Shown: positions 1 through 9,070 of the stretch, piece by piece
How positions within the stretch are numbered: the first letter of the stretch is position 1
Layout: every line of letters begins with the position of its first letter
The notes under the pieces: model-generated
The model's input: the letters and a program-made list of their open reading frames with translations, nothing else
Database searches by the model: none
Told to the model about the DNA's origin: nothing
Assembly (NCBI RefSeq): GCF_012027645.1
Contig: NZ_SNUU01000001.1
Span: 1-64,000, forward strand
From: Thermococcus sp. 18S1
GTDB taxonomy: Archaea; Methanobacteriota_B; Thermococci; Thermococcales; Thermococcaceae
Direction: 5' to 3'
DNA length: 64,000 bases
Made by a program: the position numbers and the translations under genes

Positions 1-2
1 GG

Positions 3-1922
3 AACGTTTGGGTTCTCAGACTTGACGAGAATGGTAACATCAAATGGCAAAAAACCTACGGTGGTTCTGCCAAGGACTTAGCCAACGCAGTTGCCATCAC
101 AGAGAATGGAGATATAATCATCGCAGGATATTATGGGGCTAACGATGTAAAGGGCACTAGAACTGACATTTGGGTTCTTTTTATTCCATCAGACGGAAGT
201 CTGCCGGGATGTTCCTTCTGTCAAGATTCAACTGCTCAAGTTACAAACACCAATGCTAAAGTTCACAACACTTATTGCAAAGTCCTTAGTGAAATTAAGA
301 TCGGCTTTCTAAACAAGCGAAGCTGGAAAGACGTTGTAGTTAAGAACTCAAAAGCGAAAATCAGTAAGATAAAAGTAAAAATTAAATCCCAGTACTACCT
401 CGACCCAGAACCGCTCAAACGAAACATCCAAAGCTCCCTTTCCTTCTCAATCCCCCAGCTCATCGAAGGCTATGACTCCACCATTAACCTCACCGCCAAG
501 AACGAGTTCACAAACTCTCTCAAACTTACCCTCGACCTCTTAGATAACGACTTCTTCAAGATTGAAACCCCAACTTTAAAATTCCCCAAGCTCAAGAAAG
601 GATACAAAGTCTCGAAGAGCCTTACCGTAACACCAAAATACGCCGGCAGTTTCGACTTCAGAATCAAAATCAAAGCCATAGCCGACGGCATCGAGCTTGA
701 AACTGAAAAAGTCATTCCAGTCGAGGTCATTGAAAGAACCGCAACGCCTGCCTATGCCGTCCCTCAAACTCCTGCAACCCCTGTTACCCCAACACCTCAG
801 CCAATCACCCCGACTTCCTCACCTGCCCAACTCCAGCTTCCTGATGACTTCCCGCCTCAACTGGCCTACAAATACACCGACGTCGAGCTTATAGGAAAGG
901 GCGGTTTCGCTCGCGTGTATAAGGCGAAGAGGAAGGACGGAAAGATAGTCGCCGTCAAAATCCCGCTTAGCCTCGACGAGAATACAGGAAAAGCATTCCT
1001 CAGAGAAATCACCAACTGGCTTCACCTGAAGCACCCAAACATCGTCCGCCTTTACGACGCCAACATTCTTCCGATTCCCTTCCTTGAGATGGAATACTGT
1101 GAAAGCTCCCTCGAAAAGCTCTCCAAGCCCATGCCCATTGAGGTTGCATCCAACATAGTCTTCAACATCGCCGAGGGCCTGAAGTACGCCCACAGCAAGG
1201 GTATAATCCACCGCGACCTGAAGCCGAGCAACATTCTCCTCAAGAACGGCACGCCCAAGATAAGCGACTGGGGATTGAGCAGGGTAATGACGGAAACCCA
1301 CTCCACGACCTTGGCCAGCTTCACGCCCTTCTACGCCTCTCCCGAGCAGACCAGCAGGAGGTTTGGAAAGCCCGACCACAGGAGTGACATCTGGCAGCTT
1401 GGAGTTATCTTCTACCAGCTCGTCACCGGGAGGCTTCCCTTCGAAGGCGAAGACCTGATTGAGGTCGTCTCAAGGATAGCCACCGACGAGCCTGTTCCAC
1501 CAAGCGAGCTCAATCCAGAGACAAAGGACGTTGAACACATCATCTTAACCTGCCTGCGGAAGGACAAGGAAGAGCGCTACCAGTCGGTTGCGGGGCTCCA
1601 GCTCGAGCTTGCCACCTATCTAGGCGTGAGATACAAGAAGGAGCTGAAGCGCTCCATAACCGTGAACGACGCCCCGAGGGCGGCATTCTACGCGGGCAAG
1701 CTCATGCTGATGTTCCTCAAGATGGGCAACCTAAAAGAGGCATACAAATACGCGAGCGACCTGAAGTTCTACGCGAGGGGCCAGCTCACCAGCGACGTAG
1801 AAGCCCTAGCAGAGCAGATCAAAATCCGGCTCGAGGAAGGAATGAGCTTTGCAGGTGAGGAGCTCCTGGCGAAGGCAGAAATAATCGCCCATAAGGTGAA
1901 TCTCGGCTTTGAAAGGATATAG
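3..1922 (+). CDS. Eukaryote-like Ser/Thr protein kinase with beta-propeller repeat, 5' end outside window
   Basis: The frame is open from base 3 to the stop, 639 visible residues, so the gene begins before the window. Residues 1-75 look like the end of a beta-propeller (blade motifs WVLRLDENGNIKWQ and AGYYG). A beta-rich region follows, then a Pro/Thr-rich linker at about 240-285 and a kinase domain from about 290. Kinase motifs seen: G-loop GKGGFARVY, VAVK lysine, HRDLKPSN, DWG in place of DFG, and SPEQ. A helical tail (about 560-639) recurs in the other kinases here. No membrane span is visible between propeller and kinase, unlike the neighbours. Either an anchor lies upstream or this kinase is soluble. 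Family assignment is firm; substrate is unknown. Confidence 0.9.
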   Translation, partial: NVWVLRLDENGNIKWQKTYGGSAKDLANAVAITENGDIIIAGYYGANDVKGTRTDIWVLFIPSDGSLPGCSFCQDSTAQVTNTNAKVHNTYCKVLSEIKIGFLNKRSWKDVVVKNSKAKISKIKVKIKSQYYLDPEPLKRNIQSSLSFSIPQLIEGYDSTINLTAKNEFTNSLKLTLDLLDNDFFKIETPTLKFPKLKKGYKVSKSLTVTPKYAGSFDFRIKIKAIADGIELETEKVIPVEVIERTATPAYAVPQTPATPVTPTPQPITPTSSPAQLQLPDDFPPQLAYKYTDVELIGKGGFARVYKAKRKDGKIVAVKIPLSLDENTGKAFLREITNWLHLKHPNIVRLYDANILPIPFLEMEYCESSLEKLSKPMPIEVASNIVFNIAEGLKYAHSKGIIHRDLKPSNILLKNGTPKISDWGLSRVMTETHSTTLASFTPFYASPEQTSRRFGKPDHRSDIWQLGVIFYQLVTGRLPFEGEDLIEVVSRIATDEPVPPSELNPETKDVEHIILTCLRKDKEERYQSVAGLQLELATYLGVRYKKELKRSITVNDAPRAAFYAGKLMLMFLKMGNLKEAYKYASDLKFYARGQLTSDVEALAEQIKIRLEEGMSFAGEELLAKAEIIAHKVNLGFERI

Positions 1923-1931
1923 CCGCCCGAA

Positions 1932-1948
1932 ATTTTTATTTTTTAAAC
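1932..1948 (+). promoter_or_regulatory. Probable TATA promoter of the first Vps4-like gene
   Basis: This is an AT-only run reading TTTTTATTTTTTAAA, in the short gap after the kinase stop. Archaeal initiation about 25 bp downstream would fall near 1,965, leaving a short leader before the start at 1,989. It suggests that the ATPase can be transcribed apart from the upstream kinase. Confidence 0.45.
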
Positions 1949-1988
1949 ACAGAGGTAATATCAATCCAAAACCATGGTGGTGGTTGGG

Positions 1989-3185
1989 ATGCCCGTCGAT
2001 CTTTCCGGTCCCCTGATGTCAGCCTTTAGGAAGGCCAAGAAGGAGTTTGAGGAAGCGATAAAGAAGGGCGACAAGGAAACCGCCAGAAAAAAGGCCCTCG
2101 AATGCTCCAGGATACTGAAGCAACTCGCGAAGTATGACGAGTTCAACCGCGAGAGCTACCTGCAGAAGGCCAAGAAGTGGGAGACCATAGCACGGGACGT
2201 TGAGGCCGGCCGCTACGGAGTAAAGAGGAAGCACAGGCCGATGAAAGAAGGTGGAAGCGGAAAGGAGGCCGGGACGGGGGACGACGAGGAGGACAAGTTC
2301 AAGCAATACGTCGAGAACCTGATAACGAAGTCCAAGGTCAAGTGGAGCGACATAGGCGGGCTGGAAGAGGTCAAGATGCTGATGATGGAAACGGTCGTCA
2401 TCTCCGCCCTCCAGAGGCCCGAATCGATCCAGCCCTGGAAGGGTATTCTCCTCTTTGGCCCGCCGGGAACCGGCAAAACGCTGCTCGCCTCTGCAGCGGC
2501 CGGAAGCCTGAACGCGACCTTCTTCAGCGTTAAAGCCAGCAACGTCCTCAGCAAGTACTTCGGAGAGTCCACCAAGATAATCTCGGCCCTCTACGAGGTT
2601 GCCAGGGAAAAGGCCCCGAGCATAGTCTTCATGGATGAGATAGACGCCCTGACGACCAAGCGCTCCGGCGACCAGAGCGAGGCCTCGAGGAGAATGCTCT
2701 CGACCCTTCTCACAGAACTCGACGGCTTCCAGGACAAGAAGAGCGACATTCTGGTCTTAACGCTGGCGGCGACCAACACGCCCTGGGATTTGGACGAGGC
2801 GGTCCTTTCCCGTTTCCCGCGCAGGATTTACGTCCCGCTGCCGGACGAGAAGGCCACGAAAGAGATAATCAAGATCAACACCCGCGGACTGGACATAAGC
2901 CGGCTTGACCTGGACGCGATAGCTGAGGAGAGCGTCAAACGCTTGTATTCCGGAAGGGACCTCAAGAACCTCTGTCAGGAGGCGATATGGCACATGATAC
3001 GCGAGGAGAACAGGGATCTCCACAAGCTGGCGGAGCTTCCCTTCCAAGAGCTGAGAAAGCGCTCCCTGAGGACGAGACCCCTGGAGATGAGGGACTTCGA
3101 GGAGGCCTTCAAGAGGATCAAGTCCCCGCTGACGAGGAAGGAGATCGAGCGGTACGAGAAGTGGGCGGAGGAGTTTGGGGGGTGA
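1989..3185 (+). CDS. MIT-like plus AAA ATPase, Vps4/katanin type (copy 1)
   Basis: Predicted disassembly ATPase of 398 residues. Residues about 5-75 form three charged helices resembling the MIT domain that binds ESCRT-III tails (AFRKAKKEFEEAIKKGD, then ESYLQKAKKWETIA). The AAA module follows: WSDIGGLEEVK, Walker A GPPGTGKT near residue 157, Walker B IVFMDEIDAL, and SRFPRR as a likely arginine finger. The C-terminus RYEKWAEEFGG resembles the closing helix of Vps4, katanin and spastin (the meiotic clade). ATG 1,989 is preferred because GGTGGT lies just upstream; ATG 1,974 is the alternative. A paralogue lies at 23,774 beside an ESCRT-III-like gene. The AAA call is firm; MIT and Vps4-like function are inferred from pattern. 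Confidence 0.85.
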   Translation: MPVDLSGPLMSAFRKAKKEFEEAIKKGDKETARKKALECSRILKQLAKYDEFNRESYLQKAKKWETIARDVEAGRYGVKRKHRPMKEGGSGKEAGTGDDEEDKFKQYVENLITKSKVKWSDIGGLEEVKMLMMETVVISALQRPESIQPWKGILLFGPPGTGKTLLASAAAGSLNATFFSVKASNVLSKYFGESTKIISALYEVAREKAPSIVFMDEIDALTTKRSGDQSEASRRMLSTLLTELDGFQDKKSDILVLTLAATNTPWDLDEAVLSRFPRRIYVPLPDEKATKEIIKINTRGLDISRLDLDAIAEESVKRLYSGRDLKNLCQEAIWHMIREENRDLHKLAELPFQELRKRSLRTRPLEMRDFEEAFKRIKSPLTRKEIERYEKWAEEFGG

Positions 3186-3237
3186 GTTTTTCTCCAAATT
3201 TGACTAGTTTAACATGCGGAGATATAGACCCGGGATG

Positions 3238-3254
3238 TGGGGGTGTTGGGGTTG
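3238..3254 (+). promoter_or_regulatory. Ribosome binding site and TTG start shared by two operons
   Basis: TGGGGGTGTTGGGGTTG contains a Shine-Dalgarno-like GGGGGTG, a 6-nt spacer and a TTG start. The same 17 bases occur at 15,838-15,854 before another kinase gene. The first residues read from this TTG are MKKVGILIILW, a good signal anchor, which supports it over the upstream GTG at 3,237. Confidence 0.6.
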
Positions 3255-6200
3255 AAGAAGGTGGGTATATTAATTATATTATGGTTGATAATTGGAGGAA
3301 TGTTGCTCTCTGCTCCGATAGGATTTGCGAAAGAAACTCGCCCAATGGGCAGTATAATATGGAAAGCAGATTTACAAAGTGTCTTAGAAGGAAGCGCACA
3401 CGATTACAAACTAAAGGTTTTTGGAAATGATAAATATATAGTGCTTGTGGCAGATAATAAGTTGTTGGTATTTAACTCGACACATGGATTGCTGTGGGTG
3501 AAGACTCATGACTGTGGCGAAGATTTGAATACAGTGTTTGTAGATGGCACAGAGGACGGGAGAGTAGTACTGACATGTGGACCCCAGAAGACGTATCTCT
3601 ATGATCCCCAAGGAAACATTATTGCAAGATTTAATTTTGGAGGAAGCGTTAGTGTGGGAGGAAATGTGATCTACATTGCATCTCTTTCTGATGATGTAGT
3701 ATACAGGGTTTCATTCGATGGAAAGATTCTTTCCACGATCCCCATAAAAGGATCTCTCTCATATTATGGGATTTCTGTTCTTTCTCTCAAAACTGGAGTA
3801 GTAGGGTTCTTGATTCGTGTCTCTGATGAGAAGCATGAATTTTTAACGTTTTTTGATGACCTGACAAAAAGGTCTTCCATATCTTTTGATATTGGACAGG
3901 ATTCCTTCATTGTTGATGCTTCATTTAAGTATGGAGATTTTCTTGCCGCGTCAGCTTCAGCTTACGAAAAGCATGGCACCATTTACTATGATGGTAGGAA
4001 AGTGGAACTCAATGATAGGATTTTACAAGTGGATGAAGATTATAAGTATATTGTAGCATTGGGAGAAAAGAAAATCTACGTGTTCGATAAAAAGACATTA
4101 GAGCAAATATTTTCATATTCACTACCAGAAACAGAAGCTATTTTGAAGCCTTACTATGGAAGTTATGAAGAGAAGAATATTGCTTTAGTTAATAACTACC
4201 TTATATTGACCTATGACTGGAAGATTTATATATTTGACATAAATTCTAAAAAACTTGTAGCTAAATATGCAATTGGTGGATATCGCGGAACAGTTGCTGG
4301 AGGTTATGACATAGCAGCGGTTTTTAATTCGGCGGAACTTTATGTGATAATTCCCTGGGCAAAGGATTATGTGGAATTGTATAAAGACGGTTCATTAGCT
4401 GGGATTAAGTACAGAACCCCAGACTATATGCAAGAGATATTAGCTGAGTACGTCATTGGGAACATAAGCTTAGGAAAGCAGGGTTTGTGGCATGAAGGAT
4501 TTAATCTGACAGGAGCCGATTGGAACGGTTGGGACGAAACATCAAAGGCTATTTCTGAACTGAGTTCGAAGAATTATGATGAAGCACTTGCTACTGCGCT
4601 TCTCATGCACGATAGAGCAAGAGAGATTTTCGATAACTACTTAGAAACTTTAAAGATCTGGAAAGAAATGTGTTCAGTAGCTTCAAAATACCGGGAAGTC
4701 AAATTTCCTGAAGGGGGTTGTAGCCATAAAATATGGACTAAGCTTCAAGAACTATTTAATAATGGGAACTATGAGGAAGCCAGGGGATATATATGGACAT
4801 ACTACAGATACACAATTAATGCCACAATTCGTAAATACAACAACGCTAAGGAGGAAATTCAAAAGGCAAATGACGCAATTCAGAAATACAAAAGTAAATT
4901 TGACATGTCCAAAGCTGAGGCATTTTTAGCTAAAGCTAATGAACAATTTTCTCAAGGAGAATATGATAAAGCATATGAATTCGCAGAAAAGGCATACTCA
5001 TATGCCATAGATGTTGATCAAGATGGTTCTTCAAATGACAAAGATTTTGCTCCAACTGTAAACAACATGTTCATTTATGGGGCAATTGTAGGAGCAGTTC
5101 TAGTCGGAGGTTTCACTTATCAAACCAGTAAAAAGAAAGCAGAAAGAAAACGCAAGATAGAAAAGATAAATTCAATATTAAATGAATTAACTGCGTTATC
5201 TCCAGTCAGAGCATATCCCAAATTACAAGAAGCTCTCCAAATAGCCAAAGAAATTTCAGATGAGAATCTACAAAGAAACATTAAGTCAAAACTCCGAGAT
5301 ACTGAAGAGAAAATTAAGCAGAAAATTGCAAGTAGAAAGCAAAATGCACAGATATTCGAAGAGAATGAAGAATATGACAAGGCACTAAAGGAGTACAAGG
5401 CAATTTTGGAGTTATCTAGGATTTTAGGGACAGAAACAGCAGAGATTAAAAAGAAAATTGAAGAAATCGAAATAAAACTCAAAAAGGAAGAGGCTAAACA
5501 TCAAATTAACCAACATATTACAGAAGGCACTAGGTATCTCAAACAAGGGAGTTACGATAACGCATTTAGGAAATATCTTCAGGCACTAACATTAGCAAAA
5601 GAGAACGGGTTACCTATAAAAGAAAGAGAGATAATCAGCCTAATCAGCAAGCTTCAACTCGAAGTAGAAGATCTAGCTAAAGATTTAGTTGCTAAAAAAG
5701 ACTATCTTGGGGCATTATCTTCTCTTAAGTTAGCTCTTGAAATTAGAAAACAATTAGGTTTAGATACTCAAGACATAGAAAGAAAAATAGAGGGCGTCAA
5801 AGAACTAATAAAAGAACACAAGACGAAAATTTCTCCAAAATCAGCTACGACTTTCCAACCTAAACCCAAGCATATTCCTTACTTCCCCCCCGAGCTCCTC
5901 AACAAATACGAGTCCCTTGAGTTCCTCGGCGAAGGCGGCTTCGCCAAGGTATTCAAGGTCAGACGCAAGAAAGACGGCAAAATCATAGCCCTCAAGGTCT
6001 CCCGCCTGGACGAGAAGGCCAAGAAGTTCTTCCTTAAGGAGGTCAGGGCCTGGCGCCTGCTCGACCACCCAAACATAGTGAAGCTCTACAACGCCTTCGA
6101 CGAGCCTTTACCCCACCTCGAGATAGAGTTTGTGGACGGAATCCAGCTTGACGGCGAGGTTATCCGCGATCTCGGAAAATACCTGAAGCCAGTGGACGAA

Positions 6201-7037
6201 GAAACCGCATTGGCACTCGTCAGAGGCATTGCCGAGGGCCTCAAGCACGCCCACAGCAAGCAGGTTTACCACCGCGACCTTAAGCCCCAGAACGTCCTCA
6301 TAACCTCCAGCCTGACACCGAAGATAACAGACTGGGGACTGGCCAAAGTCGGCGCGGTTTCCACAACGGCAACAACTACAAAGGGTCTAACGCTCCTCTA
6401 CGCAGCCCCGGAACAGCTCGACGACGAGACCTACGGCCACACCGACCAAAGGACGGACATCTACCAGCTCGGTCTCATCTTCTACGAACTCCTGACGGGC
6501 AAACTCCCATATCAGGGGACTTCTCCTGCCGTTGTCATGGCCAAGGTGATAAACCCGGCCGTAAAGCCCAAACCTCCGAGCCACTTCAACAAGGCCTTGG
6601 CCAAATACGACGGCATTTTCGAGAAGCTCCTCGCGAAGAGAAAGGAAGACCGCTACCAGAGCGTCGAGGAGTTCCTTCACGACCTTAAGCTGATGAAGAA
6701 GCTCGACGAGGAGAGGAAAGCCCTTGAGAAGGAAATAGAGAAGACAAAAACCACGATGAGCATGACGACCGACAGTAAGGAGTTCAAAAAGCTCATGCGC
6801 CAGCTCGTGGGACAGCTGAGCAGGAACGCTTTACTCCACGCTCAGCTCAACGACAAAGCCGGCCTGATCAACGCACTGGAGGACTTAAAGGCCTTCACTA
6901 AAGAGCACAGAGATGAAATTGAGAACGCCATAAACCAGTTCGAGCTGATGATGCGTGAGAGTGTTCCGATAAGCAAGTCCACGCTTGACGAGCTGAAGGT
7001 TCTCCTCCACAAGGTGCAGAAGGAGGTGGAAAAATGA
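3252..7037 (+). CDS. Transmembrane receptor Ser/Thr kinase with beta-propeller and TPR-like coils
   Basis: About 1,261 residues. An N-terminal signal segment (MKKVGILIILWLIIGG) leads to a large beta-propeller-like ectodomain (about 35-390) and a helical part (about 400-600). A membrane span follows (IYGAIVGAVLVGG, about 604-625), then a cytoplasmic TPR-like stretch with repeats such as EEYDKALKEYKAIL and GSYDNAFRKYLQAL. The kinase runs from about 885, with GEGGFAKVF, ALKV, HRDLKPQN, DWG and APEQ, and ends in the helical tail common to this family. It is first gene of a five-gene unit and overlaps the next by ATGA. Base composition jumps near 5,880: I count 19/60 G+C at 5,701-5,760 and 36/60 at 5,881-5,940, exactly where the kinase module begins. 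Ligand is unknown. Confidence 0.9.
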   Translation: MKKVGILIILWLIIGGMLLSAPIGFAKETRPMGSIIWKADLQSVLEGSAHDYKLKVFGNDKYIVLVADNKLLVFNSTHGLLWVKTHDCGEDLNTVFVDGTEDGRVVLTCGPQKTYLYDPQGNIIARFNFGGSVSVGGNVIYIASLSDDVVYRVSFDGKILSTIPIKGSLSYYGISVLSLKTGVVGFLIRVSDEKHEFLTFFDDLTKRSSISFDIGQDSFIVDASFKYGDFLAASASAYEKHGTIYYDGRKVELNDRILQVDEDYKYIVALGEKKIYVFDKKTLEQIFSYSLPETEAILKPYYGSYEEKNIALVNNYLILTYDWKIYIFDINSKKLVAKYAIGGYRGTVAGGYDIAAVFNSAELYVIIPWAKDYVELYKDGSLAGIKYRTPDYMQEILAEYVIGNISLGKQGLWHEGFNLTGADWNGWDETSKAISELSSKNYDEALATALLMHDRAREIFDNYLETLKIWKEMCSVASKYREVKFPEGGCSHKIWTKLQELFNNGNYEEARGYIWTYYRYTINATIRKYNNAKEEIQKANDAIQKYKSKFDMSKAEAFLAKANEQFSQGEYDKAYEFAEKAYSYAIDVDQDGSSNDKDFAPTVNNMFIYGAIVGAVLVGGFTYQTSKKKAERKRKIEKINSILNELTALSPVRAYPKLQEALQIAKEISDENLQRNIKSKLRDTEEKIKQKIASRKQNAQIFEENEEYDKALKEYKAILELSRILGTETAEIKKKIEEIEIKLKKEEAKHQINQHITEGTRYLKQGSYDNAFRKYLQALTLAKENGLPIKEREIISLISKLQLEVEDLAKDLVAKKDYLGALSSLKLALEIRKQLGLDTQDIERKIEGVKELIKEHKTKISPKSATTFQPKPKHIPYFPPELLNKYESLEFLGEGGFAKVFKVRRKKDGKIIALKVSRLDEKAKKFFLKEVRAWRLLDHPNIVKLYNAFDEPLPHLEIEFVDGIQLDGEVIRDLGKYLKPVDEETALALVRGIAEGLKHAHSKQVYHRDLKPQNVLITSSLTPKITDWGLAKVGAVSTTATTTKGLTLLYAAPEQLDDETYGHTDQRTDIYQLGLIFYELLTGKLPYQGTSPAVVMAKVINPAVKPKPPSHFNKALAKYDGIFEKLLAKRKEDRYQSVEEFLHDLKLMKKLDEERKALEKEIEKTKTTMSMTTDSKEFKKLMRQLVGQLSRNALLHAQLNDKAGLINALEDLKAFTKEHRDEIENAINQFELMMRESVPISKSTLDELKVLLHKVQKEVEK

Positions 7038-9070
7038 AGAGAGTTTTTGTTAAAGTGGCTATTGTTTTAGTATTAGTATTTTTGTTAGGAAGATACCCCT
7101 CACTAGTGGTGGCAGGATTAGGCTCTCCAGAACTTAGCGTGTCTATTGAGATATCGCCCAGTAGCACATTAGAATGGGGAGATACTGCAACTTTAACTGT
7201 AACTGTGCGAGAAATTGGAGGCAAAGATTGGGCAAATGATGTTATAGTAACTCCCGTAGTTCCAGAGGGAAGTAAGATTGTTATATCACCATCAGTCTCA
7301 CAACCAAAAGATATAGATAGGAACGGATTCGCAACTTTTACGTTTATAGTGAGGGTCCCTGAATATGAGGAACCTGGAACAAAGAGGATCACTATAAATG
7401 TTGAATATGGAGATACCGGAGCAGGTGACATAGGGGAATGGCGTTACAACATCACAAAATACGTTTATCTAACCGTTAAAAAGCCTCCAGCAACGCTAAT
7501 AATAAAAACAACGCCGGAAGGAGCTTCAGTATATATTAATGATGTCTACAAAGGAATAACTCCCCTCAGCATTACTTTAGAAGAAGGCACTTATGATTTA
7601 AAGCTTAAAAAAGATGGTTATGAAACACTCCAAGAAACTATAACATTATATCCTGGTAAGACAACTACTGTAACACGAGAACTCAAACCACTTCCAACTT
7701 CTCTACCAGGAACCAGTACGAGAATAGAAGCAGATATCCCCAGTTCATCTTCCTCAGGGGTAGAGACTATGAAACTTATAGGGGGAGGTATAATCATAAT
7801 TATTGGAGCATTATTAACAGTGAAACTGAAGAAAAAACAAGCAATACATAACAAAGAGTCAGCCGTTAAGGCAAAAGAACTCTTTCCCGCGGAACTCTTA
7901 AAGAAGTATACCCCTCTCGAATTCCTTGGTGAAGGCGGATTTGCAAAAGTATTCAAAGTCAAGCGCAAGAGTGATGGAAAGATAGTGGCTGTTAAAATCC
8001 CACACATAGACGAAAAGACAAGTAAATCGTTCATTAGGGAAGTTAGTTCATGGCTACACTTGGATCATCCAAACATAGTAAGGTTGTATGAAGTTGACAT
8101 ACTTCCAATCCCCCACCTAGAAATGGAATACATAGAAGGTGTGCAATACAATGGTAAGACTATACGTTCTCTTGAGGAATATCCAAAACCTGCCGATGAT
8201 GAACTTGCAGTTAAACTTGTTAAGGGAGTCGCTCAGGGAGTTAAACACGCTCACTCCAAGGGTATTCTCCATCGTGATATAAAGCCTCTAAACATATTGC
8301 TAAAGCATGACATGACTCCAAAACTCACAGACTGGGGACTTTCAAAGATAGGTATCACCACATCATCTAAAACTGCCGCTGGATATTCCCCCCTCTATGC
8401 TGCTCCAGAACAATTATTGCCTAGTAAATATGGACACACCGACCAAAGAACCGATTTATATCAATTAGGAGCAGTTTTGTATGAACTGCTAACCGGTGAA
8501 CCTCCCTATAGTGGATACTCAAGAGACGAGCTGATAGGGAAAATAACAGATCCAGATTATCTTCCAAAAAAACCAAGTGATTACAATAGTAACCTGTATA
8601 TTTTTGACAAGTTTTTCAAAAAAGCCCTAGCTAAGAGGAAAGAGGACAGATTTTCAAATGTAGATGAGTTCATCAAAGCTCTCGAAAATCTCGAAAAGGT
8701 AATTAAGGAAAGAAAAGAGCTCAAAGAAACTATCAAAGAACTAAAGAAAAATCTCAGCAAGAGTCAGCTAGAACTAAAGCAGAGCAAGACACCAAAAGAA
8801 CAAGTAACTAAGACCCTTGAGATCGTTGATTTATACCACAAATTAGCATTGGCATATTGCAACTTAAACTCTCAACAAGAACTGCTTGATGTGTTAATCA
8901 ATTTGAGGTATTATGTAAAAAGCGAGGAGCTCAAGAGAGACTTAGATAGGGCCATAGGGTATCTAAAATATTACATCTCAGAGCACCTGCTGATTAGCCA
9001 AGAATTCACAGAGAAACTGAATGAATTATTTTCTCATATCAAAGCTGAGATCAGAGGTGAAACGTCATGA
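7034..9070 (+). CDS. Transmembrane receptor Ser/Thr kinase with Ig-like and PEGA domains
   Basis: 678 residues, starting inside the stop of the previous gene (ATGA). A signal peptide (MKRVFVKVAIVLVLVFLLG) is followed by an Ig/CARDB-like domain (about 30-150) and one PEGA domain (about 152-220; key words TPEGASVYIND, KGITPL, EGTYDLKLKKDGY). The membrane span is IGGGIIIIIGALLTV (about 248-264). The cytoplasmic kinase starts near 290 with GEGGFAKVF, AVKI, HRDIKPLN, DWG and APEQ. The tail is the same helical module as in its paralogues. The whole gene is AT-rich, unlike the GC-rich kinase half of its neighbour. PEGA domains are known extracytoplasmic beta modules; the ligand cannot be told. Confidence 0.9.
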   Translation: MKRVFVKVAIVLVLVFLLGRYPSLVVAGLGSPELSVSIEISPSSTLEWGDTATLTVTVREIGGKDWANDVIVTPVVPEGSKIVISPSVSQPKDIDRNGFATFTFIVRVPEYEEPGTKRITINVEYGDTGAGDIGEWRYNITKYVYLTVKKPPATLIIKTTPEGASVYINDVYKGITPLSITLEEGTYDLKLKKDGYETLQETITLYPGKTTTVTRELKPLPTSLPGTSTRIEADIPSSSSSGVETMKLIGGGIIIIIGALLTVKLKKKQAIHNKESAVKAKELFPAELLKKYTPLEFLGEGGFAKVFKVKRKSDGKIVAVKIPHIDEKTSKSFIREVSSWLHLDHPNIVRLYEVDILPIPHLEMEYIEGVQYNGKTIRSLEEYPKPADDELAVKLVKGVAQGVKHAHSKGILHRDIKPLNILLKHDMTPKLTDWGLSKIGITTSSKTAAGYSPLYAAPEQLLPSKYGHTDQRTDLYQLGAVLYELLTGEPPYSGYSRDELIGKITDPDYLPKKPSDYNSNLYIFDKFFKKALAKRKEDRFSNVDEFIKALENLEKVIKERKELKETIKELKKNLSKSQLELKQSKTPKEQVTKTLEIVDLYHKLALAYCNLNSQQELLDVLINLRYYVKSEELKRDLDRAIGYLKYYISEHLLISQEFTEKLNELFSHIKAEIRGETS

